From: Clostridiales bacterium
GTDB taxonomy: Bacteria > Bacillota > Clostridia > Christensenellales > JAISNN01
Assembly (NCBI GenBank): GCA_031289755.1
Contig: JAITOU010000001.1
Span: 58,986-122,985, forward strand
Direction: 5' to 3'
Length of the DNA: 64,000 nt
How positions within the stretch are numbered: position 1 is the first letter of the stretch; each line of letters begins with the position of its first letter. The notes below the pieces were generated by a model. The model had not been told where the DNA came from, did not search any database, and worked only from the letters and a program-made list of their open reading frames with translations. The position numbers and the translations under genes are program-made. Positions 52,892 to 62,087 of this stretch are shown piece by piece.

Positions 52892-54319
52892 TTATTTTAG
52901 CACTCCGATTGCATCGCTGATTGTCTTTTCAAAAGCCGTCATGCCGTATTTGTCCACGTCGGATTTGTTTTTGTCGCCGTGAGTCAAACAGCCCGCGCCG
53001 CCGATACAACCGCCTAAGCAAGCCATACCCTCGATAAAGTTCCCGTCGGATATATTCTTTGCGGCTTTGAGAAGCGCGGTTCGGCAAGCTTCTATGCCGT
53101 CGCAGACGACGGGCTTATAGTCAAATTTTTCAAGTCCCCGTTCCTTTAAGCCCTGCCTTACGGCATCGGAAAGTCCGCCGCTTCTGGCAAAAATTCTGCC
53201 GAAATAGGACGCGTTATCCAATAAGTCTTCGGATAATACCGTAATGTCGACGTCTTTGCTGTCAAAAAGTGCTTGAAGCTCTTCAAAAGTAATCACGCTG
53301 TCCACATACGGACGCACTTCCTTTTTTTGAAATTCCGCTTTTTTGGCGGTACACGGTCCTATAAAGACGACCCTTGCGTCGGGCGACGTTTCCTTGATAT
53401 ACCTTGCGATGACCGCCATAGGCGACAAATTATTTGATATATGCCGCGCCAAAGTGGGAAATTGTTTCCTGACATAATCGGTAAAAGCCGGACAGCAGGA
53501 GCTTTCAAGGAAGCCCTTTTCGGCAAGCTCCGCCGCTTCGGCATACGCCGTCATATCCGCGCCCAAAGCCGCCTCTACTACGGCAAAAAAGCCGAGTTCC
53601 TTGATACCCGAAACGACCTGCCCCAGCTTGGCATATGCAAACTGACTCGATACGGACGGCGCGACGACGGCATAGACCTTGTATTTTTGATTGTTATCGC
53701 TCCGTTTGATAAGGTCGATGACGTTCAGGATAAATGACTTGTCGGTAATCGCGCCGAACGGACATTGATAAGCGCACGCGCCGCAAGCAATGCACTTTTC
53801 ACTCGCAATACTGACGGCGTTGCCGTTGCCGGTCGAAACGATTGCTTTGACCTTGCAGGCATTCTCGCACGGTCTTTTGTTGTTGGCAATGGCACTGTAA
53901 GGACATACCTTGGCGCACGCGCCGCACTCCACGCATTTTACCTTGTCGATGTGAGCTTTGAGCTGTGCGTCAAAGCTAATCGCGCCGCGCCTGCAAACGT
54001 CTTCGCAGCGGTGAGCCAAGCAGCCCCTGCAAGCGTTTGTGACCTCGTAGCCGCCCATAGGGCATTCGTCGCAGGCGATATCTATCACCTCGATGACGTT
54101 GGGATTGCTTATATCTCCGCCCATTGCCATTTTGACGCGCTCCGCCAAAATAGCCCTTTCTTTATATACGCAGCAGCGCATTGTAGCGTCCTTGCCCGGC
54201 ACGAGCATTTTTGGAATATCCGTAATCGTTTGAAGCAATTTGTCATTCCATGCCTGCCGCGCCACTTCGCGCAAAACCTTATATTTGAGATGCTGTACCT
54301 TTGTGTCAAATTTTCTCAT
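52892..54319 (-). CDS. Group B-type [FeFe] hydrogenase
   Basis: 475 residues. Many Fe-S cysteines in the first 190 residues (CDECP, CRGC, CVECGACAKVCP, CIACGACAYQCP), then the H-cluster domain with all ligands: L1 SSCCPAF (Cys275/276), L2 GPCTAKK (Cys323), L3 GMACLGGC (Cys434, Cys438). The Cys pair in L1 keeps the proton-relay residue, so it should turn over H2 with ferredoxin. The group B call rests on the N-terminal Cys layout and is by eye. It follows the SpoIIE gene by 14 nt, with GAGG before the ATG. HydEFG maturases are not in the window. Confidence 0.88.
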   Translation of the reverse strand: MRKFDTKVQHLKYKVLREVARQAWNDKLLQTITDIPKMLVPGKDATMRCCVYKERAILAERVKMAMGGDISNPNVIEVIDIACDECPMGGYEVTNACRGCLAHRCEDVCRRGAISFDAQLKAHIDKVKCVECGACAKVCPYSAIANNKRPCENACKVKAIVSTGNGNAVSIASEKCIACGACAYQCPFGAITDKSFILNVIDLIKRSDNNQKYKVYAVVAPSVSSQFAYAKLGQVVSGIKELGFFAVVEAALGADMTAYAEAAELAEKGFLESSCCPAFTDYVRKQFPTLARHISNNLSPMAVIARYIKETSPDARVVFIGPCTAKKAEFQKKEVRPYVDSVITFEELQALFDSKDVDITVLSEDLLDNASYFGRIFARSGGLSDAVRQGLKERGLEKFDYKPVVCDGIEACRTALLKAAKNISDGNFIEGMACLGGCIGGAGCLTHGDKNKSDVDKYGMTAFEKTISDAIGVLK

Positions 54320-54333
54320 AACGTAGCCTCACT

Positions 54334-55506
54334 CTAAAAATAGCTGACCTTTATGCGTTTTCCCATCTGCTTTAAGCAAGCGGAAAGCTCTTCGACCAAA
54401 TTCATTTTTATGCTGAAATTAAGGGGAAGTTCGGGGTTTTGGTGAGCCGGATTGATGGCGCGTCCGACATAAAAATTTATATCGGTCGCCTCTTCAAAGA
54501 GCAGGCGGCAAATCATAGACGCGCCGTCGCGCTTTGTACTCCACTTCGCATAGCTTTCGTTGTCCGTCAAATAATCCTTGGCGTAGGTCAAGACCTTGTT
54601 TACCGTCAAAACGCCTTCCGTCACCAAATCCGCCCCTTCGAGCTCGGCGGTGGGCGGCACGTCGGCGGCGACAAAATTTATGCTCGCTTTGAGCGGCTTT
54701 CCGAGATATTTTGCCGCAAGCGAAGATGTCGTTCCGCCGCAGATAATGTGCTTGCCTTCCTTTGAAAAAAACAAGGACATCATGCGTCCGCAATCGTCGC
54801 TGTTGGACGGCGGTCCGAAGAGCATATTTACCGGTGCGCGTTTGCGGATATGCACGACGCAGGCGGTCGCGTCGTCGCCGGGCTGTCTGCCGTACAATAC
54901 GTTGCATTCGTCCGTCAAAATTGTCGCTAAGGTCTTTGCCGGATATCCGGCAAGGGCAAAGGATTCCATAAAGGAAATTATATCTTCGCGCCGCCACCCG
55001 AAATTGAACGAAACGCCTATACCGGCATGGGGACAGCCGTCGCTCATGACGATAAAAATATCGTTTTCTTGCAGCTTGATGTGCGACTTAGATATCTTTT
55101 TGCCGTCGATTGTCAGCTCGGTTTTTGGATAATCGTAGTTAGCGCCGTTGCGCAGCAGAATGACCTGCGGATTGTCGTACTGAATGATTTCTGCGGTTTC
55201 GTTATCGACCAAATGAAGGATAGTAAAGGTGGAATACGCTACTCCCCTGACCGAACAGACGGGCAAGGTCGCCGCAATCGTCGCGACGCAATCCTCTACC
55301 GGCAAGCCTTCGGCAATCATTGTGGATATGATTTTTGAGGTCAGCGTAGAGAGAATGCTCGCCTTGACGCCGCTGCCGAGTCCGTCCGCCAAAACTACGA
55401 CGACGGAATCTTCGTTCTGCTTCACCACGTCCACATGGTCGCCGCAAAGCTCTTCGCCGTAATGATAAATGCTTCGGTAGCCGATGTCGGCGCATAGATT
55501 ATTCAT
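54334..55506 (-). CDS. SpoIIE-type PP2C serine phosphatase
   Basis: 390 residues. PP2C metal motifs ADGLGSGVKA, MSDGCPHAG and GDDATACVV fill residues 1-220; the last 170 residues form a domain without clear match. SpoIIE phosphatases act on anti-sigma antagonists. The gene overlaps the sensory hydrogenase stop by 8 nt. Together they match the phosphatase-linked class of sensory [FeFe] hydrogenases (group C3). Its target is unknown; the HATPase at 13033 is the kind of protein such a system could involve. Confidence 0.88.
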   Translation of the reverse strand: MNNLCADIGYRSIYHYGEELCGDHVDVVKQNEDSVVVVLADGLGSGVKASILSTLTSKIISTMIAEGLPVEDCVATIAATLPVCSVRGVAYSTFTILHLVDNETAEIIQYDNPQVILLRNGANYDYPKTELTIDGKKISKSHIKLQENDIFIVMSDGCPHAGIGVSFNFGWRREDIISFMESFALAGYPAKTLATILTDECNVLYGRQPGDDATACVVHIRKRAPVNMLFGPPSNSDDCGRMMSLFFSKEGKHIICGGTTSSLAAKYLGKPLKASINFVAADVPPTAELEGADLVTEGVLTVNKVLTYAKDYLTDNESYAKWSTKRDGASMICRLLFEEATDINFYVGRAINPAHQNPELPLNFSIKMNLVEELSACLKQMGKRIKVSYF

Positions 55507-57175
55507 CGCGGATAGTCTCCTTTAATTTTGACAGCGCGATTTTTGTTTCCGCCGCCGTTTCCCCCAGCAAGGAAGCAATTTCCTGAACGATACGCATTTG
55601 CTTGTCCACAACCTTGTCGGCGATTTCTACCGTCTGTCTGCGAATGCTCTCCTTCTTGTCCTTTTCGACGGCGTCTTCGGTCACGTCGCGCATAAAGCAA
55701 ATCAAAAGGCGGTATTCCTTGTCGTGTATGACCGTTTGTTCGACATACCTTTGATATTCCGCAAGATAGACCTTTTGATTGCGCACGTTGCGTCCGCTTT
55801 GCCGCACGTCCATAAAGACCTTAGGGTCGAGAATGCGGATTACCTGTTCGCCCAGCACGTCCGATTCGGCACGGATATTCATGATTTTTCTCGCCGCGCC
55901 GTTAATCTGCTGTACTTCCAGATTTTCGTTCAGAACGACAAGCCCGTTAGGCGAATTGTTGACGATGTTGTCCGAAAAGTTTTCGGCACGCTCCTTTAAA
56001 AACGGCAGGCACATGGATATATCGGCTTTGCCCTGAAAGATAGCGACGGCTTTTTCGCGGCAGGTATTGTAGCCGCAAGAACCGCAATTCAATTCGTCCT
56101 CAGGCTTGACCTTGCTCATTTGTCTGAGAATAGCGGCAATCTCCTGCTTATTGGGCTGCGCCGCTTCGCCCCCTATAAAGCCTATGTTTTTGCTAAGCTC
56201 CGCCGCAGGCGGCTGTGCCGTGTCAAAATCCTCTTGTCCGGCATACCGCGAAACGGCGGTATAATTGCGGATATTAGACCGCTGATATTTTTCCATAATC
56301 GGGCCGCCGATACAGCTTCCCGCGCAAGCGGACATCTCGATAAAGCAGCGGTGAATTTCTCCGCGCTCTATGTCCTTTAACGCCGCGATACAGTTTTCCA
56401 CTCCGTCAACAGCCATATATGTATAATCGGGCGCATCCTGAGCCATTGTTTTGAGAATGCCCCCCGCCGTCGGGAATAAGCGCGCCTTGCTTTTTGCTTT
56501 CGAGTCCGATTGCTTTTGGGGTTCGATATTTTTTTCTTTAAACCATTCCGTCAAATTTTCAAAGGTCAGCACGGCGTCGACAATACCTTCGTATCTCTGC
56601 GCCTCGTCTTTTTTTGCGACGCAAGGTCCTATAAAGACGGTTTTGGCTTTTTTGAAACGCTTTTTTATCGAGTTGCAATGCGCCTGCATAGGCGACAAGA
56701 CGTTGGCAAGAAAGGGCAGCTCCGCCCCGAAATGCTTTTGAATCAAAAGATTGACGGCATGACAGCAGGAGGAAATCAAAATATCTCTCCCTTCTTCGCG
56801 CAAAATCCGTTCGTAAGCCGTCTTGACGATGGTCGCGCCGACGGCGGTTTCTTCCGCGTCCGCAAAGCCGAGTTGTTTTAAGGCTTCGCGCATTGCGTCT
56901 ATACCGACGCCCCGATAAAGCGCGGCAAAGGACGGCGCGATACTCGCCACAACCGGGTCGCCGCTCTGAATAAGAACCTTGACCTTTTCGGTTTCGTTCT
57001 CTATCTCTTTGGCGTTTTGCGGACAGACGACAAAGCACTGTCCGCACAAAATACACTCGTCGCCGATGATATGCGCCTGATTGCCCGAAAACCGAATGGA
57101 TTTCACGGGACAATGACGGATACATTTGTAGCAGTTTTTGCAATTTGATTTTTTTAGTTTAAGGCAGTCAGTCAT
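55499..57175 (-). CDS. Sensory group C [FeFe] hydrogenase with PAS domain
   Basis: 558 residues. Two 4Fe-4S motifs (Cys12/15/18/22 and 41/44/47/51), H-cluster domain (L1 SSCCHA with Cys137/138, L2 GPCVAKK with Cys185, L3 MSACAGSC with Cys284/288), a four-Cys Fe-S segment (CGSCGYNTC, Cys364-389), and a PAS domain (about 402-505) before a terminal helix. L3 has Ser where Gly is common. The layout is that of H2-sensing proteins: H2 state is read at the H-cluster and passed via PAS to the SpoIIE phosphatase encoded next. AAAGGAG before the ATG. Confidence 0.9.
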   Translation of the reverse strand: MTDCLKLKKSNCKNCYKCIRHCPVKSIRFSGNQAHIIGDECILCGQCFVVCPQNAKEIENETEKVKVLIQSGDPVVASIAPSFAALYRGVGIDAMREALKQLGFADAEETAVGATIVKTAYERILREEGRDILISSCCHAVNLLIQKHFGAELPFLANVLSPMQAHCNSIKKRFKKAKTVFIGPCVAKKDEAQRYEGIVDAVLTFENLTEWFKEKNIEPQKQSDSKAKSKARLFPTAGGILKTMAQDAPDYTYMAVDGVENCIAALKDIERGEIHRCFIEMSACAGSCIGGPIMEKYQRSNIRNYTAVSRYAGQEDFDTAQPPAAELSKNIGFIGGEAAQPNKQEIAAILRQMSKVKPEDELNCGSCGYNTCREKAVAIFQGKADISMCLPFLKERAENFSDNIVNNSPNGLVVLNENLEVQQINGAARKIMNIRAESDVLGEQVIRILDPKVFMDVRQSGRNVRNQKVYLAEYQRYVEQTVIHDKEYRLLICFMRDVTEDAVEKDKKESIRRQTVEIADKVVDKQMRIVQEIASLLGETAAETKIALSKLKETIRDE

Positions 57176-57251
57176 TGCTGTTTCTCCTTTCGGTCAAAAA
57201 CCTACGCCATGACGCGTACGCCGATTACACAGTGCCGCCCTGTATCTTTTT

Positions 57252-57494
57252 CTAAGCGTTCTTTTTTAATATTTTTTCTTGAAAAAATTCCTTTGTGTTT
57301 TCGGGAGTTAAGGAAAATGGCTTGTCGTCAAGCGTCACGCAGACGCCTTTTTGGCAGTTACCCATACAAAAAGTGCCGCCAAGCTCCACATCGTTCTTCA
57401 AATTGTTTTCCGCAATCAGATATTGAAGCTGTTCGACAACCTGACGTGCGCCCTTTAAATGGCAGGAGCTTCCGATACATACCGTGATTTTCAT
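57252..57494 (-). CDS. Thioredoxin-like [2Fe-2S] protein (NuoE/HydC type)
   Basis: 80 residues. CIGSSCHLKG and FCMGNCQKG give the four [2Fe-2S] ligands of the NuoE/HydC fold, without the N-terminal helical domain. GGAGG before the ATG. Such proteins often carry electrons for hydrogenase or feed regulatory complexes; here it lies just ahead of the sensory hydrogenase gene. Confidence 0.9.
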   Translation of the reverse strand: MKITVCIGSSCHLKGARQVVEQLQYLIAENNLKNDVELGGTFCMGNCQKGVCVTLDDKPFSLTPENTKEFFQEKILKKNA

Positions 57495-57558
57495 TTTTTA
57501 CCTCCGTGTACTTTGTTTTATAGTTTTTTTGCAGCCGTTTTACTTTTTGCGAATGCTC

Positions 57559-58308
57559 TCACTCATAATCTACGACGTTTACCCAAGACAATAAGAATTC
57601 TCTTTCCTTAGGCTTGCTCTTGACCGACTGAGACGCCGCCACAATCGGCATCCATTTTTGAACGTATTGCTTTGCCGTATTACTTTTTTGGCAAAACAAA
57701 TCGAGATATTTATCGGCTTTGACGATATCTCCGGCAAGCCAAAATAAGAGATATGTTCTCGCGACGTCGGCGGACGCATTGCCCTGCGTCGCGTGCGACC
57801 AATCGAGAATATAAGGCGTTCCGTTCTCCGATATGATGATGTTTTCGGGATTGAAATCGCCGTGACATACCTTGTAATGCTTCGGCATGGCTTCTAACCG
57901 CGTGCATAAATCGTAGCGCGTAGTGGCGTCCAAATCGGTTTCGGTAATTTTGCGGTTCATTTTGTCCTTTAAGCGATTGAGCAGCGGCGCTTTTTTTGCG
58001 TGTATCTCCATTTGCAAATCGACAAACAGCTTCAAATATTCGTCAAAATTGTCCGGGTTTTCTTGTATTAGCTGCGCGAGCGTTTTGCCCTTTATGTATT
58101 CGGTGACAATAGCCCACTTGCCTTCAAACATCGTAACGCCCAAAATCTTAGGAATATGAAGTCCCGTTTCCTCGACACGCGCCTGATTTAACGCTTCGTT
58201 TAAAATGTCGGCTTTGGAATAGTCGTTGTCAAAAACCTTGACGGCCGTATTGCCGTCGCGGTAGACGGTTTTGTTGGTTCTGACCGCGATAACTCTGTCT
58301 AATTTCAT
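57559..58308 (-). CDS. APH/choline-kinase-family phosphotransferase
   Basis: 249 residues. Kinase-like fold with an N-lobe that begins VIAVRTNKTVYRDGNTAVKVF, catalytic loop CHGDFNPENII and the metal Asp in YILDWSHATQG. Cytosolic. Substrate unknown (aminoglycoside, choline, fructosamine and others in the family). It sits between adhE (15 nt) and the [2Fe-2S] gene, in a redox operon, which is an unusual place. Confidence 0.8.
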   Translation of the reverse strand: MKLDRVIAVRTNKTVYRDGNTAVKVFDNDYSKADILNEALNQARVEETGLHIPKILGVTMFEGKWAIVTEYIKGKTLAQLIQENPDNFDEYLKLFVDLQMEIHAKKAPLLNRLKDKMNRKITETDLDATTRYDLCTRLEAMPKHYKVCHGDFNPENIIISENGTPYILDWSHATQGNASADVARTYLLFWLAGDIVKADKYLDLFCQKSNTAKQYVQKWMPIVAASQSVKSKPKEREFLLSWVNVVDYE

Positions 58309-58323
58309 CTCTCTTGTCCTCCC

Positions 58324-60942
58324 TTATACCTTTTCGTTGCCGCCGTAATAGGCGTTCAAATACATTTGTTTGATTTCGCTCATGAGCGGATAGCGCGGAT
58401 TTGCGCCCGTGCATTGGTCGTCAAAGGCCTGCTCCGTCATATCGTCAAGACGCGCAATAAAATCCTTTTCGTCAATTCCGTAGTCCTTAATTGTTTTCTT
58501 TATGCCTATCTTTTCTTTTAAAGCGTCAATCTCCGCAATGAGATTCTTTAATTTTTCCGCGTCGTTCTTGCCCTTTATGCCGAGATAGTCGGCGATTTCG
58601 GCATAGCGCGATAAGGTGTGCGGATGGTCGTACTGCGAAAAAGTACCCATTTTTATCGGGGTTTCCGACGCGTTATAGCGAAGCACTTCATTTATCATAA
58701 GCGCGTTGGCTACGCCGTGCGGCAGATGATGAAAGGCTCCGAGCTTATGCGCCATAGAATGGCACACGCCGAGAAAGGCGTTTGCAAAAGCCATACCGGC
58801 AATCGTCGCGGCATTAGCCATTTTTTCACGCGCTTTCGGGTCGTTCGGACCGTTATCGTAGGCTCTCGGCAGATATTCAAAGATAGTTTTGAGAGCCTTT
58901 AAAGCCAAGCCGTCGGTATAATCCGTAGCAAGCATAGAAGCGTACGCTTCGAGCGCGTGCGTAACGGCGTCTATGCCGGAAGCGGCGGTCAAGCCCTTAG
59001 GCGCGCTCATGTGAAAATCAGCGTCGATAATAGCCATATCCGGCAGCAACTCATAGTCTGCAAGCGGATATTTCACGCCCGTCTTCTCGTCGGTGATAAC
59101 GGCAAAGGGCGTGACCTCGCTGCCCGTTCCGGCAGAGGTCGGTATAGCGATAAAGTATGCCTTATCCCCCATATGCGGAAAGGTATAGACTCTCTTGCGG
59201 ATATCCGAAAAGCGCATAGCCATATCCATAAAGTCAACCTCGGGGTGTTCGTACATGACCCACATTATCTTTGCGGCATCCATAGCCGAGCCGCCGCCGA
59301 GAGCGATGATACAATCGGGACGGAAGGCGGTCATTTGAGCCGCGCCTTCCTTGGCGCAGGCGAGAGTCGGGTCGGGCGCAACGTCAAAAAACGTCGTATG
59401 CACAATGCCCATTCCGTCAAGCTTGTCGGCAATCGGCTTTGTGTAGCCGTTGGCATACAGAAAGCCGTCCGTAACGATAAAGGCACGCTTTTTGCCCAAA
59501 ACGGCTTTTAACTCGTCAAGCGCGACGGGCAGACAGCCCTTTTTGATGTAGATTTTTTCGGGTGTTCTGAACCAAAGCATATTTTCTCTCCTTTCGGCAA
59601 CTGTTTTTATATTGATAAGGTGCTTTACTCCTACGTTTTCTCCGACGCTGTTGCCGCCCCAAGTGCCGCAGCCGAGCGTCAAGGACGGCGCTAATCTAAA
59701 ATTGTAAAGGTCGCCGATACCGCCGTGCGAAGACGGCGTATTGACGATGATACGGCAGGTCTTCATGCGTGCGGCAAAGGTGTCTAACTTAGCCTGTTCG
59801 GTGACGGTATTTAAGTAAATAGACGCGGTGTGTCCCAGACCTCCGTCCTCTATCAGCCGCTCCGCCTTGTCAAATGCGTCGCCGATATCCTTAGCCCTAT
59901 ACATGGCAAGCACCGGCGAAAGCTTCTCGTGAGCAAATTCCTCGCTCAGCTCGACCGACTCCACTTCCCCGATTAGAATCTTGGTTTTTTCGGGAACGGT
60001 TACGCCTGCAAGCGCGGCGATGTCAAATGCCTTTTGTCCGACGATTTTTGCATTGAGCGCGCCGTTGATAATGATTGTTTTGCGCACCTTTTCGGTTTCT
60101 GCCGGGTTCAAAAAATAACAGCCCCTGTCGGCAAATTCCTTTCTGACTGTCTTGTAAATCTTATCGAGTACGATGACCGCTTGCTCGGACGCGCAAATCA
60201 TGCCGTTGTCAAAGGTCTTGGAATGGATGATGGAATTGACCGCCAAAAGAATGTCGGCGGTGTCGTCTATTATCGCCGGCACGTTTCCCGGCCCGACGCC
60301 GAGAGCCGGCTTGCCGCTCGAATACGCGGCTTTGACCATGCCCGGTCCGCCGGTCGCCAAAATGATGTCGGCTTCGCGCATAATGAGATTACTCATTTCT
60401 AAGCTCGGCACGTCTATCCATCCGATAATGCCGTCCGGCGCACCGGCGGCGACCGCCGCTTCCAAAACGATTTTGGCGGCGGCTATTGTGGAATTTTTTG
60501 CTCTCGGATGCGGACTTATTATGATACCGTTCCGCGTTTTAAGCGAAATCAGCGTCTTAAAAATAGCCGTCGACGTGGGATTCGTCGTCGGAATGACCGC
60601 CGCTATTAAGCCGATAGGCTCGGCGATTTTTTTAATTCCGTACGCCTTATCCTCTTCTATGACGCCGCAGGTTTTTGTATTTCTGTACGCGTTATAGATG
60701 TACTCCGCCGCAAAATGATTTTTTATCACCTTGTCCTCTACGATTCCCATGCCGGTCTCTTCGACGGCGGCTTTTGCAAGCGGAATGCGCATTTTGCTTG
60801 CCGCCGTTGCGGCCGCAAGGAAGATTTTGTCAACCGCACCTTGCGAATAGCCGGCAAAGATATTCTGTGCCGCACGCACGCGGGCAATGGCTTCCGTCAG
60901 CTTCTCTACACTGTTCACAATTTCATACGTTTTCTTTTCCAT
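58324..60942 (-). CDS. adhE: Bifunctional acetaldehyde-CoA/alcohol dehydrogenase
   Basis: 872 residues. Acylating aldehyde dehydrogenase (1-440; catalytic Cys in NGMICASEQAV) joined to an iron alcohol dehydrogenase (about 455-872; GGGSAMDAAK for NAD, metal His in GVCHSMAHKLGAFHHLPHG). Converts acetyl-CoA to ethanol and regenerates two NAD+. It follows rex by 84 nt and is the first metabolic gene in the redox operon. Confidence 0.96.
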   Translation of the reverse strand: MEKKTYEIVNSVEKLTEAIARVRAAQNIFAGYSQGAVDKIFLAAATAASKMRIPLAKAAVEETGMGIVEDKVIKNHFAAEYIYNAYRNTKTCGVIEEDKAYGIKKIAEPIGLIAAVIPTTNPTSTAIFKTLISLKTRNGIIISPHPRAKNSTIAAAKIVLEAAVAAGAPDGIIGWIDVPSLEMSNLIMREADIILATGGPGMVKAAYSSGKPALGVGPGNVPAIIDDTADILLAVNSIIHSKTFDNGMICASEQAVIVLDKIYKTVRKEFADRGCYFLNPAETEKVRKTIIINGALNAKIVGQKAFDIAALAGVTVPEKTKILIGEVESVELSEEFAHEKLSPVLAMYRAKDIGDAFDKAERLIEDGGLGHTASIYLNTVTEQAKLDTFAARMKTCRIIVNTPSSHGGIGDLYNFRLAPSLTLGCGTWGGNSVGENVGVKHLINIKTVAERRENMLWFRTPEKIYIKKGCLPVALDELKAVLGKKRAFIVTDGFLYANGYTKPIADKLDGMGIVHTTFFDVAPDPTLACAKEGAAQMTAFRPDCIIALGGGSAMDAAKIMWVMYEHPEVDFMDMAMRFSDIRKRVYTFPHMGDKAYFIAIPTSAGTGSEVTPFAVITDEKTGVKYPLADYELLPDMAIIDADFHMSAPKGLTAASGIDAVTHALEAYASMLATDYTDGLALKALKTIFEYLPRAYDNGPNDPKAREKMANAATIAGMAFANAFLGVCHSMAHKLGAFHHLPHGVANALMINEVLRYNASETPIKMGTFSQYDHPHTLSRYAEIADYLGIKGKNDAEKLKNLIAEIDALKEKIGIKKTIKDYGIDEKDFIARLDDMTEQAFDDQCTGANPRYPLMSEIKQMYLNAYYGGNEKV

Positions 60943-61026
60943 ACTTTTATAATTATTCCTCCTGTCAAACGATTATCATATATATTATTCGGAGTGCGAC
61001 GCACGCCGATAGATTGAGCAATTTCT

Positions 61027-61665
61027 TTACTTGTCAAATAACTTTTTTGCCAAATGCCCCGACAGCATCGCCAGCGACGCCGCCATATTCTCGCTCCGCA
61101 CCAAGATATTTGACGGAACGTCCAAATGCACGGGCGCAAAATTCCAAATTGCCAAAATGCCGTTTTTTATCATCAAGTCGCAAACGCCCTGCGCCGCGCT
61201 TGCCGGAACGGTTATTATACCGATTTTGACGTTCATTCTTTTGCAGAGATTTTCGAGCTTAGAGAGCGGAAAAACGGATTTTCCCGTACTCGTTTTGCCG
61301 GTCGCTCTCTCGTCAACGTCAAACGCCATGACGATATTGAGACCGTAAGCCTTAAAGCCCTCATATTCGAGCAGCGCGCGCCCCAGCCTGCCCGCGCCGA
61401 CAAGCACCGCGTCGTTTGTGTCCTTATAGCCCAAAAACTCTTCCAATTCGTCAATCAAATCAGCGGTTATGTATCCGATTTTGGGCTTTCCGGCGTTGCT
61501 CACCGACGCCAAATCCTTACGAACCTGAACCTCTCCCGTGCCGAGCGCGGCGGCGATTGCCGTAGCCGAAATATTGTCGGGCGCACCGTCGGGCAGAGCC
61601 TTTAAGTACCCCAAATAAATCGGAAGCCTTTGAAGTATCGCGGTCGATATACCGTTATAAGACAT
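61027..61665 (-). CDS. rex: Redox-sensing transcriptional repressor Rex
   Basis: About 212 residues. N-terminal winged helix (STAILQRLPIYLGYLKAL..VRKDLASV), Rossmann motif VGAGRLGRALL and the C-terminal swapped helix. Rex reads NADH/NAD+ and releases fermentative genes when NADH rises. The ATG at 61665 is favoured by AGGAG six bases upstream over a start at 61692. It likely controls its own operon. Confidence 0.94.
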   Translation of the reverse strand: MSYNGISTAILQRLPIYLGYLKALPDGAPDNISATAIAAALGTGEVQVRKDLASVSNAGKPKIGYITADLIDELEEFLGYKDTNDAVLVGAGRLGRALLEYEGFKAYGLNIVMAFDVDERATGKTSTGKSVFPLSKLENLCKRMNVKIGIITVPASAAQGVCDLMIKNGILAIWNFAPVHLDVPSNILVRSENMAASLAMLSGHLAKKLFDK

Positions 61666-61801
61666 ATTCATCTCCTGCAACAACAAATACAAAAAGCGTT
61701 TTTTGCCCTTCTCTCATCTCGCCCGAACTCGGCTTCTTACGCCAAGATAAACAAGACAGTTAAATAGCTCTATCCCCTTCCTGTCTCTGCTTTGCCCTAT
61801 T

Positions 61802-61807
61802 ATTATA
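61802..61807 (-). promoter_or_regulatory. Extended -10 box of the rex operon
   Basis: TGC-TATAAT on the minus strand; no good -35 box at 17 nt, as is usual for extended -10 promoters. The transcript leader to rex would be about 130 nt. Confidence 0.6.
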
Positions 61808-61843
61808 GCACACCCCAAACGATTTTGTTGCTAAAAAAACACA

Positions 61844-61865
61844 TATCGATAAAAATTTATCGATA
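61844..61865. promoter_or_regulatory. 10-2-10 palindrome upstream of rex
   Basis: TATCGATAAA, two bases (AA), TTTATCGATA: perfect arms. Rex sites are commonly 8-2-8 palindromes (TTGTGAAA-N2-TTTCACAA in some groups), so the geometry fits though the base content differs. It lies about 45-60 bp above the -10 box. Confidence 0.5.
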
Positions 61866-61913
61866 CATTTGTACCGAAAGACTGTTTTTCACTGTGCTTA
61901 CCTATTAAAAAGC

Positions 61914-61938
61914 AAAAAAAACGCCGATTGCTCGACGT
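61914..61938 (-). terminator. Terminator upstream of the rex operon
   Basis: Minus strand ACGTCGA-GCAA-TCGGCGT followed by seven T. It stops transcripts from the right before the rex operon. Confidence 0.75.
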
Positions 61939-62001
61939 TTTTCGGTTCGGATTTCTCCGGGTTTGGCAAGGTAAAACCATATATCAAAAAAAGATAAAAT
62001 A

Positions 62002-62032
62002 CAAAACAAAAACCGCCACACTGTGACGGTTT
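62002..62032 (-). terminator. Terminator behind the tRNA fragment
   Basis: Minus strand AAACCGTCAC-AGT-GTGGCGGTTT then TTGTTTTG. It lies 11 nt past the CCA end of the tRNA remnant, where a tRNA terminator would be. Confidence 0.8.
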
Positions 62033-62042
62033 GACGAGTTTT

Positions 62043-62087
62043 TGGCGTTCGTAATTGGATTCGAACCAACGGCCTGTCGCTTATGAG
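62043..62087 (-). pseudogene. 3'-half of a tRNA with CAU anticodon loop (att-like scar)
   Basis: Reading the minus strand: anticodon loop CTCATAA, stem strand GCGAC, variable AGGCC, T arm GTTGG-TTCGAAT-CCAAT, acceptor strand TACGAAC, G and an encoded CCA, 45 nt in all. The 5' half is missing: upstream bases do not give GTCGC, a D arm or GTTCGTA. Such a cut inside the anticodon loop is the usual trace of site-specific integration into a tRNA gene (tRNA-Met or Ile2). An intact copy should lie elsewhere. Confidence 0.7.
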
